Positions 10,011 through 23,160 of a stretch of 64,000 nt of DNA are shown here, one piece after another (the first letter of the stretch is position 1; every line of letters starts with the position of its first letter). Location: contig CM055275.1 in assembly GCA_029237695.1 (NCBI GenBank), forward strand, positions 5,385,131 to 5,449,130, given 5' to 3'. Position numbers and translations under genes: made by a program. Origin of the DNA: Conchocele bisecta (taxonomy: Eukaryota > Mollusca > Bivalvia > Lucinida > Thyasiridae). The notes under the pieces are model-generated. The model saw only the letters and a list, made by a program, of their open reading frames with translations. It ran no database searches and was not told the DNA's origin.

Positions 10011-12670
10011 TTAATCAACGTTGAGGATTGTGGGTATGAAAGCATCACTGTGCTATCTTTTTTCATTGAATTGTGGCCATCACTTTATACTCCCAGATAT
10101 ATATATCTGCCGTCGTTTATACTTTTATTTTATTAACATTATTTAATGTTACTTACAGAAACATATTTTTTTTGTATTGGTTCAAAAAACTTATAAAGAC
10201 GTATAATGTCATTTGAATCGTCTTAGTTACATCCATATGTATGTCTGGACAAAATGTATAAGCGCGCAACCAATGTTTTCCCTGCTCTGGTGCGACGGAC
10301 ATACAATGTGTGGAGTGTATTTACAGTCAAACATGTCCAGGGGCCGGGAATTAGGAGGCCGAGAACCCCGAGGATGAGTATATTTGACGTCCCCAAGAGT
10401 TCCCCAACCCCATACTGTCGTTTCTATGAAATACCTACTGGGGATAATTTTAGAATGTGTCTACATCGTTTGTTTCACGTTGTTTGATAGTGAAATATTA
10501 ATTCAGTAAATGAATTGTGAACACCGTATGCCCTGATCTGACTGAGTGACGTGCATCCTGTGCCATTTTGTTAAAATCTATCTAAGACATTTTCGTAAAA
10601 GTCAGAAAACGGTGAATCTGTTATATGAATAGAAACAAAAAAAAAATTGTCAGAGGCTCGAACTCGCACAAAAGGAACGCAGGTCGAATGCATTTATTGT
10701 GGTTTCACCATCACCTGTTTCACCAGTCAACCAGTTGGTAATTTAATTGATCTCCTAAGCTATCGGGAGCATGCATTTTCAAGCTATAAATGGCTCTAGA
10801 TAAGGCGTCGATTCGGCCAGCTAAAATGGCTGCAAACGGCTATATCCATAGAAAGCTATAATATACATAGTTCGCTGACCCCGTGACGTCACGTGCCCTT
10901 GCCAATTTATCGGCAACCAACAGTAGCATGCAGTGTAGTTTATACAAATGTACATGCACAAGAAGCATATGCATATATGCATTAATGTAGCTACTATTGG
11001 CTAGTCAGTTATACAACAATTAAATTCCCGTAACATCTCGGATAACGTAAACATGAATGATTATTATGTAATCACCACTATAAAGTATCACTAGTGCTTG
11101 GGGGGGGGGGGGGGGGGGGTGGGGGGTGGGGGCGAAAACGTTGAGTGAAAAAAAACAACAGATTTTTGGAAAACCAAAAATGATATATAGAGATTTCTAA
11201 GAATGGAAACCGAAACTGAAGATTGTATTCGTACACAGAACCATGGAGTTACGAATCGCAAAAAATCGTATATGGTGGTTAATCGTCGCACCATAGACTA
11301 CGAAAACATGTATCACACTGAAAAGGCGATCAAGCTGAGTTGTTAGAACTATTTATTATGGCGTAAGACCCGTGATCGGGGTTGATACAAAATAATATAA
11401 TTATTATACTGAAAAGAAAACTAGCGCTGCGAAAGCTAGTTTTGTATGCAACTGATGACTAATTTAGTTTATGCTATTGTCTGAATACAGACTATAACGT
11501 ATTTGTAAGCCAATCGCTACCCACACCACAGTTATGAAACTATAGTATTACATGCATGTATAAATGGTTGCTGAGTGATGTGAACACATACCACTTCACG
11601 AGAGAGCATAGATTTATAGCACTTTCCTGCGATTTATTGAACACCCCTCGGGTATATTCCGTGTGCTAATGTAAACAGAAACATGGAGATTCGCCAGGTA
11701 TGAATATATATTTTCATTTTTAACAATGTTCTACATTTATTACACTTTAGTCATGTCTTCCGTGAGACTTTATGTTAACATATTTCGTCTATACGTCAGC
11801 TACTGACCCAGGTTTGTCCCCGCAACCCGATTACAAGTGAAATTCGTGTGTTTGTTTATCATCCATTTATCCATTCGATAGCCCAACCAAGATGTCCGAA
11901 TCCGCAAAATGAATGCCAACGATTGAAATGTTACTGCATCTATTCCTTGTCTGAGTAGAGGGGCAGGTGGAGTGGGACAGTCCATGGAGACGGAAAACGT
12001 AAAAATCAGCCGTCTTTAATTCATACCTCTCGGAATTAAAGACGTGTTTAATTGGAATGTGTTGTGTGTCTAATTTGTGTCTCCTGGTTATTTTTTCACA
12101 TTATCAGTGGATTAACAAAACCCTTTAGTAAAAAATACATGTATATCCAGGCTGCACCAATCTGATTCTCGCTACTCGCGTGGGTCGCTGGTTGATAAAA
12201 CAATGTATGTACATTACATGTATGAGTGACCAGTACAGATTCTCACCACCATTTGTAGTTATTCGGTCGATATATTGATCAAATTCTGCTAGTCGGTGAC
12301 AATAATAACTTTAATTGCTTGAATTGCGACCAACGTATCCCCTGATCAAATTGCGCCAATGTGGTAGACTGATGTGGGCTACGGTCACCGTCGTAAGGTC
12401 CCTTTTCTCAGCAGGTATTCAGCGTGTCACCAAATGACCATAGCTGCACAGCGTGTGTGGTTTACTGTGAAGCACGAACTATTTCGTGCCCAGGTTTGCA
12501 TATAGATGCAAACTTTTATATTGTCTGCAGGGGTGTTCAAATGACTTACCAACCTCTGACCCACAATAGAGTCGATGTGTAACTGTAAAGAGTTTACCAA
12601 ATACGAAATTTTATGAATTTCACTACATACAATCTGACACACATAAATTAAATTAAATCATAAACAGATC
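10011..12670. other. Intergenic, no gene recognised
   Basis: No conserved reading frame was found. Notable items are an A-run at 10,636-10,647, a nearly pure G tract at 11,100-11,133, and a short inverted pair 'ccgtctttaattc' / 'gaattaaagacg' near 12,010-12,045. Open frames here lack recognisable domains and look random. Confidence 0.5.
11100..11133 (+). repeat. Poly(G) tract
   Basis: About 20 consecutive G residues are followed by 'tggggggtggggg'. It is capable of G-quadruplex formation by known rules (four or more G runs). Its length is likely to be unreliable in sequencing. Confidence 0.8.
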
Positions 12671-12671
12671 A

Positions 12672-12952
12672 TAGGCACTTTGTGGTATGAACGAGAAACT
12701 CTTTAAATCATATCCACTGTTACTCCGATATTATATATCTAGAAGGTAGGACACTCACCATTATTCAACCAACGGAAGGGGTACTAATGTATCTTGAGCC
12801 CGGTGTTCGTGCGCGTTACAATTACTGAATTAGCGAGCCGGGCCCAAGGTAAATAATCCACTTCCGTTGGTTGAAAAGATGGCGAGTGTCCTACCTTCTA
12901 GATCAAATAGGCTTCTCGGCTTTTCTCGTTCATAACACAAAGTGCCTGTGAA
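12672..12952. repeat. Foldback element, CTAGAAGGTAGGACACTC family (copy 1)
   Basis: The outer ends 'aggcactttgtg..tgaacgagaaa' and 'ttctcgttcat..acaaagtgcct' are inverted. Inside are 'tagaaggtaggacactc' and its mirror 'gagtgtcctaccttcta', 'caaccaacggaag' and its mirror, and the core 'gcgcgttacaattactgaat'. The central part of one arm appears deleted compared with 24,715-25,000 and 51,970-52,250. It is the outermost block of the left arm of the smaller inverted repeat. Confidence 0.75.
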
Positions 12953-14157
12953 ACTTATACGCAGATAAAGCAATGGAGACGCTATGTAATGTTTACGACG
13001 ACATGTACGTTTTTGAATTTTCACACTAGCATTAAATAACATTTATTCCGTATAATAGCACATATATACATATATGTAATATCTCGGTAAACGATATACT
13101 AACACAAAAATAAAACATATATCGGGTCCATACGCGAATTGGGCTGCCGACACAAACAGCTCACATGCTACTGAACATTACTCGTTTCTGATCATTTATT
13201 TTCATAACAACCCCGAGAACGTGCATTTATATTTTGGCATAAAATGGTAAAATAGTCAATGGTCTATATACAATTGGTTTGTTTCGCTAATGGTACACCG
13301 ACTAGCATACGATAATACACTTACATCGTCTGTCATTACCAGCTGTCAACAACGACGTCAGATATGTCAAAAAGCGTAAATGGAAGCGACGTGTCCGACG
13401 TCATTTACTCGTTAACGTCATTTTCTCCATATTGTACCTTTTCGCACGCGGCGGCTCATATAGACTTCGAAAATGACTAATTTGCTTTCTGGGGTATATA
13501 ATAAATACAATATTCATGTTTGTTGCACAAGCACGTCATAATACGTCATAATACAATGAAGCTATTTATTGCACAAACACGTCATAATACAATGTAGTTG
13601 TATCGATTACCTAACATGTGTTCAATTTTATGCAATGAAGCAAATATATAACAATGTTAGAACGAGAGTGAAATATAATACTTACTTGAACGATGACTGC
13701 CTACATGTTGTCACCCGATACGTCAGATTAATCCGCTACCATTTGTATATACATGTATTTACACCTTCTATAAATTCATAGTGCAAACGCCTATTCGACG
13801 TATTGCGTTTAGATCCCAATGCAATACATTAGACACACGTGACCTCGCATGATGTTGTTGATTGGTTAAGGTTCGCAACATCGCTGTTCCAGGATTTGCG
13901 ACAAAATGGCGTAAAACAAGATTATTGTTAATAATTTTAACGCCATATTTTGGGTATTTATATTTTGAAACTACCAGAAAATGCAGTGTAATATAATAGT
14001 CCGGGCGTCAAAGAGGGTATTATTGGATGACCGTACATTAACGTCCGCACGAAGTTTTATTGCATTTTCGTGATTACCAACCAATACTATTTAATATTCC
14101 GTCGGGTGCCACTGAGCATTTTGAATAATTTGCGTAAATCCAAGATGGCCACCGAAT
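12672..14157 (+). repeat. Left arm of the smaller inverted repeat (family A locus)
   Basis: Three blocks reappear in mirrored order and reversed at 23,885-25,000: the foldback element (12,672-12,952), a module at about 13,765-13,965 (containing 'cgcctattcgacgtattgcg' and 'ctgttccaggatttgcgac'), and 13,999-14,157 (containing 'gtccgggcgtc', 'cgcacgaagttttattgcat' and 'tccaagatggcc'). An unmatched stretch of about 810 bp (12,953-13,764) is private to this arm. The enclosed DNA carries family A copy 2. Confidence 0.65.
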
Positions 14158-17100
14158 TTCCGTATATTTCATATAAGTGTTATTTTTTTACCTCTAGGTC
14201 GCTATGTTTCGTTTTTTTACCCGTTGACTAGATTGAGAAAGTGTTCGAGTTAAATTAACATTGTAACATTTACGTAATTCAAGATCATGCATTACGCAAA
14301 CACGTCTTATTTGGAATTAATAAATCACTGAACTACTTTCGGCAAGGGAGATAATCAATATCATGCGAACTATTTTCATACGAGCCAAGCGGATTGTTCT
14401 GTTTATGATTAGTATATATAGTTTTAAGCTATCTGCTGTGATATATAATGATACATTTTGTTATGTTATGGGTACTAATACATGTTGTTTCAATAGCGTA
14501 TCTCTGTAACGGTATTGTTGTAGATGGAGTTGCAAATAATTTAATAATTATTACGTTCAAATGGTGGCGTAATACTGATAGCACTTCTGTATAACTGTGA
14601 TTTCGTAAATGGCGCAACAGTCGTGAGGTTAAGGTCGCCTACTTCAATGATTTAATTATGGCGTAATACTGATAGCACTTCTGTATAACTGTGATTTCGT
14701 AAATGGCGCAACAGTCGTGAGGTTAAGGTCGCCTACTTCAATGATTTAATTACCGATTCCCGGAAGGGTCGGTGGTTCAAACCTCGACGTGGTATAATTG
14801 TTTTTTCTCCATATATATTATTTTTGTGATTTTAATATTTTTTAATATTTTCACAATTTTATGATTTTAATAAAAATATCTATAAATTGATAGAAACTTA
14901 CCAACAATTAAAGTGTCTGTCTTTAAGTAATATATACATAGACAGTTATTGTCCTCCATCTGCTCACAACACTGTTCGAACTGCGCCTGTGGCTACCACG
15001 ACCAGAATTCACTGGCCGCAAACACAGTAGCCATCGGCGTCTATTTATTAAATTATTATTTTGTATTTTATTTGAATTCCGCGTGAACATTTTGTGTCAA
15101 CACCTTTTACAGAAAATATTGGTGATTTTCTAAACGAATATCGGAGAAATGCGGCTATATATTTTGTCGATTTTCAACACCATTTACGGAAAAAAATTAC
15201 TGATTTTTTAAAACAATATCGGCACAACTAAATACGGTGATAGAATTTTTGTCAACTTTTCAACACCATTTCCGGAAAATATTACTGATTTTCTAAAAAC
15301 AATATCGGCGAAGGTGTACTGAACTACTCTTTATTTTAAATAACCAGCCGTCTAATAGATCTGTGTATAATCGAGAGTATATCGTTAATTGTCATGTTGT
15401 CTCCGACAGTGAGGTGTTGCGGCACACATCAAAACGACACGTCAATTTCAAAACATTGCCTAAGGGTCACAGCTGTGTGGTGTCATCAGATCAACACCTC
15501 GTCACACACAACTACGCATTATCGAGTTTTTTTCCCCACACAAAGCGACGTGTATTTACAACTAGATCTGTGTAATGTGTCGGGTGTAGCCAAAGACCAT
15601 ACATAAATTCGTAATTAGTCACAGATGTAGCCTTAAAATATAATCGATTTCCTTAAATTACGTCCACATGTTGACAGATATTTCAGAGCAGACGTCATCG
15701 TAATTTGCCGTTATTTATTTCCAAAATTAGCCATATATTCTGTAAATGGCGTTGAAAGTTGACAATAAATTAAGACCAGATCAGTACGTTAAATCGCTAT
15801 CGACGACAACTGACGATCCGATGAGAGAGTAATACCGTTTAAGCGTATCCAATGTTAAATATACATCGTTATTTTTTTATGACTTTCGTAGTTTTTTTAC
15901 CGAGAAATTCAAACCGTTTCCAATTATTGGGGAACAAATAATATATGATTAGCACATCGTTTCACTAAGCGGGGGCTATTCAGGAAATGGGATCACACGG
16001 TCTATTGTTTACACTCGATTAATGGCGGCCTCCATGAGGTCTCAGGTAAATCTTATTTTTCAATAATACGACTGTGGTTTCTTCCTTTTAGTGATAACCA
16101 TGTTCCAGCCGTTAACACTTATTTAGCAACATTACTTAATATGTAGTTAGTCTGAACATTCTGCAGAGAAATCTGAATTGGACTGAATTGAGCGTTGTTT
16201 AAACTTACTCCGGTTCATATGCACAGGTCAAAATATGAACTGAAAATGGCGCTTTGTGTGACAGAAATCCGTACGCGGACGAATAAAAAAAATATTTTGT
16301 TATAAATATCACATACAGCGAAACAGCGGTAGCATCTACTGTTTTAATAATATGCATACATATTGTAATTAATGTTTAATAGTGATATATTTATGAATAA
16401 TATACGATACTATGGTTTATGCTCCAGCACTATGTGTTTAGGCTGTGTGATTTGCCTCAATATAAACTTGATTAATTAATACTTATATTCATGCGCTTCA
16501 TGACAACATCATTACATTTAAAATATACAAATATTACTTAAAGGGGTACCGATATGATACATTTTAATAATATATGAAAATGATACATTACAATCGCTTA
16601 CAACATAAGTTATTGATTGAAAATAGTCACTGCATCGTGACCTATTTGACCGCATTACCTATTGCGCGGCAACCTCACCAAACCCGCTGTTTACATAGGT
16701 AACCGGGGGTTTGGTGAGGTTGGCTCGCTAATACAATGTTTGCGTAATGGCCGCCAAAAATAAATATTATCAAGAAACAATTTAACAATCTCCTATCCTT
16801 GACAACCATCGACCATTTTGAGTGTTTTAATATAATATATTCACGGTACCCGGCACATAACAATGTTTGAGAACGTGTATGAGGTAAATATGGTATTGCC
16901 TCCGTTGAATAAATCCAAGATGGCCGCCTAATTCCTATATTCCCTATATTTATGGACGTTTGCGGTTTCCTCCGGGAAAAGGAAACCGATATCGGAAGCG
17001 GCACTCCATCGCTTAGTTACTTCACTTAGTGCGACAACGCGCCATTTGTTTTAGCAGAAGTTTGCTACGCGTTTCCCGATTTTCAGTTTACAGACACATG

Positions 17101-17560
17101 TACGCTGCATATCCGGCCACCTACATGATGGAAGAGGGTAACAAGAAGGGTAATAATGCTTAATGTACATACACTAGTGTTTTCACCACGTTGTTGTGAC
17201 CGTTTGAGCTGCACTATTGCTATTTGTTGCTGATTTGAACGTTGTTTACAACCAATAACATTCAATGTTCTACCTCCAACACAAATATCCTGGAAAAAAC
17301 ATAAAAATCAAGGCCCACCTCCCCTCGCAAAATATTTCGGAGGTGTCAATATTATAAGGTAACCAATAATTTAAAACACCAACCACGATCAGTGCGTACA
17401 AAGCAAACATACCTTCCCGAATGTGCGGCGACATCCGGTGATCCAATTGGGGTACCTTTACGTCATCACTAATTATTTCAATTTAAAATATACAGTGTGT
17501 GTTCAAAAAGTTGCAACGTGTTCTGAACACATGTATATTTGCCTTTCAGATTGACGTTCC
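14158..17560. other. Intergenic, tandem duplications and a short palindrome
   Basis: No gene was recognised. There is a 94-bp tandem duplication (14,566-14,659 and 14,660-14,753) and a triplicated segment at 15,090-15,325 built from 'caacaccattt', 'ggaaaatattactgatttt' and 'aacaatatcgg'. A palindrome, 'caacctcaccaaaccc' and its mirror, occupies 16,670-16,722. 'tccaagatggccgcc' occurs at 16,914. The remainder is unremarkable AT-rich DNA. Confidence 0.5.
14566..14753 (+). repeat. 94-bp tandem duplication
   Basis: Two almost identical 94-bp units each contain 'ggcgtaatactgatagcact', 'aaatggcgcaacagtcgtga' and 'ggtcgcctacttcaatgatt'. They lie just upstream of 'gggtcggtggttcaaacct', which resembles a tRNA T-arm. 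The unit may derive from a decayed tRNA-related sequence, but that is uncertain. Confidence 0.8.
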
Positions 17561-19261
17561 ATTATGGATGACTGTATCTTCGATTGTGATGATACGCAGG
17601 CTGGGAAACCATTGATTACCGCAGGTCCGGATAGGGTACGAAGCATAATCGAGGCGAGCAAAGCCAGACAAGATGGCAAACACGAAGCGTTTGAAAGAAG
17701 ATAAAATGCAGGTGAACTGAAATACCATAAGAACTGTGTTTCGTCGTACACATCACGTTCGCACATAGACATATATTTGAAACGTTTCAGTGCTGATTCT
17801 AGTAATTATGAAAACGCGCCGTCAAGCAAGCGATTGCGCAGCTTCGAAACAAAACATTTTGACTTTAAACTACACTGTTTATTTTGTGGCGAAAACTGTT
17901 TAATGGACTATGACAGAAATAATCCTACTCGATGGAGACGGACTGTGTTGTGTCAAACGACTGACCGTGGTGAACAACAAACATTCAAGGACGCGATTCT
18001 CGATAAATGCGAATCCCGCCAAGATGAACACGGGCTTCAGGTTAAGGAACGCGTACTCGGTGCAATTAGTGATTTGCATGTTGCAGACGCGAGATATCAT
18101 GACGATTGTAGAAAATCTTTCATGTCGGCCCGATCTGTCTCAACCGCAGCGCAATCTGCGGAGCATATTAATGAAGTTGAACCCGCAATAATGTCTACAA
18201 TTACGTCTATGAAACGTGACATGTTACACATCTGGAATCAGTAGAAGTGCATAAGTTATACAAAGAGCATGGTGGCGAGCTCTGTTCTCGTCGAACATTA
18301 TTGTCCAAGTTATCCGATATACTTGGTTCCGATATTTTTATTCTGTCTGGAGCTGGTTTCGCAAGTTTGATACTGTTTCGCAATAAAGCATCTACGGTGA
18401 TCAATTTAATAGCCTCAGATGAAGACGACACCTCAGACGTGTCACTACAACGACTCGCCAAGACGATTTCTGAAGAATATAAACAGTTATCATCCGAATG
18501 TAACACTTACCAAACTAGAATGAACATTGATATTGCGCTCGAGTCTGTGAGTCCCACTCTACACTCATTACTGTCCAAAATTTCTGAGAAACTAAACCAT
18601 TCACTTCCGGGAGCTCTTATAGGAAACATGTTAACTAATGCTATCACCAAACGACCGACCCCACTTCAAGTAGCACTGTGCGTACTAGTCATCCGTAAAA
18701 GTCTCATAAAGCATATGTATGACTATGGTGTGACTTGTTCTTACGATGAAGCAAACAGGTTCAAGACATCAGCGGCAAAGGCAGCAGCTATTGATTCGCG
18801 AACAAGTGGGGTTGCAAATGCAAGCAGTGGCCTTGTTCAAGTTGTTGAGGATAATTTTGATGCCAACATTTCTTCTCAGAACGGACTTGTATCTACCCAT
18901 TCCCTTACAGTGCTTCTAACCGCTAAGGATGACACGACACAATCTACACGCCATGAAGAATCTACCATCAGGCGAGTGACCCGTGACGAGATGAAAATAC
19001 CTGTAGCTGAAGATGTTCCGGTTGAACAATACATATGCCCTAAGAAGCCCGCGATGCCAACCAGTGAAGCAAAGCGCAGCGTATTACCTATCCGCATATT
19101 GGCCCACCAATCGGTACAGCTTGCAAGAACTCGCGATTTGGATTTCTCGTTCCTGAAGGCAATCGCATGCTCATCTGACCAGAATGTACCAGAGTTCGCT
19201 GGTTTCAATACGAAGCTCTGCAGAGAAAGTGGACAGGCTGTTCAACCAGCAACGAAGGCCA

Positions 19262-20973
19262 TATAAGCCGCGTCGCGAGAAAACCTGTCTTCGGGAGTCT
19301 GACGACGTCACAAGATATGACGTCGTGAACTTAGCTGACGTAATTTCCGCTGACTCTGACTTCGAAGTTCAATTGCTTGTTTCAGAACAATAGGCTACGA
19401 TACTCGCTCACTGCAAGGCGAGTTGACTCTCCAAAAGATAAAATGCTACCGTAACACTCCCAAAACAAACACAAGGCGGTGTACCAAGCTGATATTTCGG
19501 TAACAAATGTCTGACCGGCCGTCAGCACTAACCAGCCCCCCATCAGTAAACACGTTTACACCTAAGTTTATATATTATATTGCGCATGTGTCGAAAGTTC
19601 ATTTCCCCTTGAGTTTTACATTTGCGACAAACAGTGCAGATAGTATTGCCAATACAAATTAAATCGTTTTCCATAGAACAACATCTGCAAACCAAGACAT
19701 GCATAACTATGATGTAACACATTGTTGTATACATGAATGTACGTAACACATTGTTGTATACATACATGAATGCAGAATACCGATAATGTAAGTTAAGGTT
19801 TGTCGCATTCAAATGAAGGTGGTTTTCTACAATTATTATAGAATACTTTTAGTATTGTAATTTTGAAATTTGCGGCGTATATCAGAAAATGATAGGTCGG
19901 AAAATCTCTTTAAAAATGTTTTCCGACCTATCATTTTCTGATATACGCCGCAAATTTCAAAATTACAATGTGGTTAACCTATTTCGAATGCACTCCTTTA
20001 CTGTTTTGCAAACTTTATCGAGTCTCGTTGGAAAATCGTACTTGATTGCAAGCAGGATCACACAAATAATACAATTACAAGATATTAGTATATACGTTTA
20101 TGTTGCTGATTTCATTATTTTTCAATAATAAAGGCAATAAATTCGTCGTTAGAATTGTAATTGCCTTTTTTACTACTTTGCGCATTTAATATCACTCCAG
20201 TGCAACAATATTTCAATGGCGGCCACCTGTCAAACTTCCCTGATGTTGATACATATTGTGATAACTCGTCTAATCATTCATGATATACTACCATTTGAGA
20301 TACAAGATTACACAGGATACATACTTTCTCTTTGTGTGAACGATCTATTACTGCCAACACATATGAAACGTGATCAACGGTGAGATATTTGTATTTATTT
20401 TTCGCCGTCACCAGGACGTTTCGGACCAAGACGTTTCATATGCAAGCCAGCTGTGTCTTTCACAATAATACCAGAATACCACATGGGACATTTTATGTGA
20501 GTTACCCCATGTTTTGGTCGGTCATTATGTGGCAGAGTAAATTGACCGACCTCAAACTTAGTATTGGCGTAGGAATACATATTGAAATAATTTGCGACCG
20601 TTCATCAACAATGATATACCTGTAATGTATGATTATCAGCCAATCAGATTGCGTGATATTTATAGAGTGCATTAGAAAGACTATTAAAACGATCAGTAAA
20701 CAGGACGTCAAAAAGAAGAAATCAGCATACCGAATTCGCCGTACCCGCGCACATTAATACCTGCTGGTACATGAACTTGCCGGTTTTTCTTTGTCGCTTT
20801 TCATTTTCATGTATTACTAAAGGACTCAAATGTAATATCTCAATGAATATTGCAGATATCATGATCAAATAAAAAGCATTCAATTCATAAGACATATATC
20901 ATTGTCATAGTAACAAAATGTCAATTTGACCAAACATTTCCCGAAGACATGTTTTCTCACGACGCGGCTCATA
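19262..20973. mobile_element. GAGCCGCG-TIR transposon inserted in family A copy 2
   Basis: About 1.7 kb is bounded by inverted ends of about 32 bp. The left end reads AGCCGCGTCGCGAGAAAAC then 'ctgtcttcggga'. The right end, reversed, reads GAGCCGCGTCGTGAGAAAAC then 'atgtcttcggga'. The flanks are AT-rich (left 'ccatata', right 'catatata'), consistent with a TATA-like target duplication. The host reading frame runs up to one side and continues at the other. Internal blocks 'gctaccgtaacactcccaaa' and 'gctggtacatgaacttgccg' recur in the copy at 56,876-58,791. No transposase was found, so it is non-autonomous. A 50-bp perfect-arm hairpin sits inside it. Confidence 0.85.
19855..19968. repeat. Perfect 50-bp inverted repeat (hairpin)
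   Basis: Arm 19,855-19,904 and arm 19,919-19,968 are exact reverse complements with a 14-base spacer. The arms include 'gcggcgtatatcagaaaatg' and 'ataggtcgg'. The second transposon copy (56,876) lacks it, so it probably inserted later. A single-arm relative ('aattttgcggcgtatgtcag') occurs near 25,115. Confidence 0.9.
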
Positions 20974-23160
20974 TATACACCACTAATCGATATGGATCCT
21001 GCCGACCACGACACAATGCTGACTGCTATGGTGGAGGGACAGCGCCTGACAAAGGATTGTGGGCAATCAATCACAGTTTTCACCAACGATCAGCAACTTT
21101 ACAGAGTTGTAATTGATGTTACCTGGGTGTATCCGCAGAAGTTCTCGCAGTTCATACCACGGTTGGGCGGGATGCACACATTGATGAGTTTTGTGGGATG
21201 CGTTGGACACCTGATGGCGGCGGAAAGTGGTCTCGAAGATGTAATGAAGTCTGCGTTCGGGGGTGTCGCTCATATGCTCAGTGGAAAAAAGTTCCCACAA
21301 AATATGAGGGGCCTTCGACTGGTCACTGAGGAGGTGCTTCGTCCAATCCTGCAGCAAGTGGAGACACACTGCCAGCTAATCGACACCCTGGAATCTCAGT
21401 CACGTAAACGCCCAATCACGAAGTTATGGGTCCAGAACCTCGTGAAACCAGTCTTCATTATGATGGTATTTGTCAGGGCTGAGCGTGAAGGAGACTGGCC
21501 TTTGCATCTTTTGGCTATGTCAGATATGATACCTTACTTCTTCGTAGCCGGGCACCAGAACTATGCGAGATATTGCCTCTACTACCTTCGATCGATGGAG
21601 AGGCTCCATGGAAATATCCTTGACCGGTTCATGATGAGAGAACACGTGATGCGGCACAAGAAAGGATTATGGAACGGCATATGGTCTGATATGTCTATAG
21701 AGTTCACCTTCATGCGCTACGGACATGGATTACATGGTATCATTGGAATTACGTTACAGCCGTCAACACTGAAGAAATGGGCATACAGCATGCATACCTG
21801 CAGTCGATTGACAAGTGGAAGTCTCCTGCAGACTGGGTATCCAACTGGATGTTACTGTCATTGATAGGTCCGCAATTCTCTGGATACTGCATTGGCCCAA
21901 TAGGGGAACTGTACCTGCTTTTTTCGATAATTTCACAGGTTACATCTTGGCGAAGAACAAGACATCTGATATATATGTGATGTTTGAAAGGTACCATGAC
22001 TTCAGCATCAAGAGTGGGACACGGTTTGCTAGAGCTGGAAAGCATGCAAGCAGACGTCATATGCTATCCATGAACACTCCACTGCCGCCGCAGAATGTGG
22101 TCTTAACTGTGACAGAAAATAAAGTGCAACTTATTGACCTGATATGCCAACAGTTGACAGAGCCTGGACGAGGAAGTAAGAGCAAACACAGACTTGTCAT
22201 TACAGGTTCCGATCCTACACCAGTAGAAATACACCACGGAATTCAACTGCCACACAGGGACCTTCTCAACACACAAGAAGAGGCCGACATCATTATGATA
22301 CACCAAGTTGCTCAGGTTGCTGAAGCTGGATCCCAGTGTATTAACGTTATCTCTGACGACACGGATGTGTTTGTTCTCCTTATGTACCACTTTTCGGAAC
22401 TCAACATGCATGGTCGATTAACCATGGAGGCAAGCAGTGCATGACGTGCATTGGTTGATATTGGCGCTACAGTAGAAAAACACAAAGACTTCGTGAAATA
22501 TTTACCAGCTGTACATGCCCTTACTGGCTGCGACACAGTTGCACAGTTGTGGGGTAGGGGGAAGGGAACTGCTAAAAAGACACTGGTTGCGGGCCGAGTT
22601 CTGCACTCACTTGGTGAAGAGAATGCCGCCATTACTGACGTGATTAATGAAGCAACTGAATTTAGCGTCGCATGCTATGACAGCAAGAAGACGACTCGCA
22701 TGTCTGATGTTCGGCAAAGATGGCGAAACCAAAGCTCACGAAAACACCTGATCTGAAAGCTCTGCCACCCACCACAGAGTCATTTGAGCAAAATGTACGG
22801 CGTGCACATATCCAGACAGCAATATGGAAGTCTGCAGCCAATTCAACACCACCATCCTTGGATCCAACCCAGTGTGGATGGACACGTGATGAAGTATCGA
22901 AATCACTTATTCCCATTATGCTGCCACCAAATGTCCCTCTCGCCCTCCTGAGGTCCTGGAGATGATTCGATGTGGATGTTCCTCGCAGAGACCATGTTAT
23001 ACTGCGCTATGCCGCTGTACAGCTGCCAAATTATCGTGCACCATGTTCTGCACATGCCGGGGAGCCGGGGAGAAACTGTTTGCCAAAACGATCGTACAAA
23101 AACAGCTGCTGCCTATGCTGAAGATGATGATTCTGATCATGATACTGAGTGAGATCAGAA

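Larger units (their letters stand above)
17564..23160 (+). pseudogene. Family A pseudogene, near full length, split by a transposon (copy 2)
   Basis: It starts at ATG 17,564. Cysteine-rich modules follow (CLFCGENC near 17,878; YHDDCRKSF near 18,098) and a long middle region (18,250-19,262). The transposon (19,262-20,973) intervenes, and the frame resumes with PLIDMDPADH, MHTLMSFVGCVGHLMA, KSAFGGVAHMLSGKKFPQN, and a stretch ending SMHTCSRL (about 21,800). From 21,815 the protein resembles a FEN/XPG PIN nuclease by motif order: ID-SAILW, EEADIIM (22,276), SDDTDVFVLL (22,350), then GCDTV followed by GRGKGTAKKTL (about 22,530). It ends with a cysteine-dense tail (CGCSS, CYTALCRC, CTMFCTC; 22,966-23,080) resembling CXC/tesmin modules. 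Lesions: TAA at 17,702, frameshift near 18,230, probable internal deletion near 21,800, TGA at 22,442, frameshifts near 22,717 and 22,955. Nuclease activity is inferred from motif pattern only. Confidence 0.75.

Noticed and set aside
10254..10487. Moderate-length open frame with no repeat match
   Set aside because: No recognisable domain, no codon or splice context and AT-rich surroundings; not supportable as a gene.
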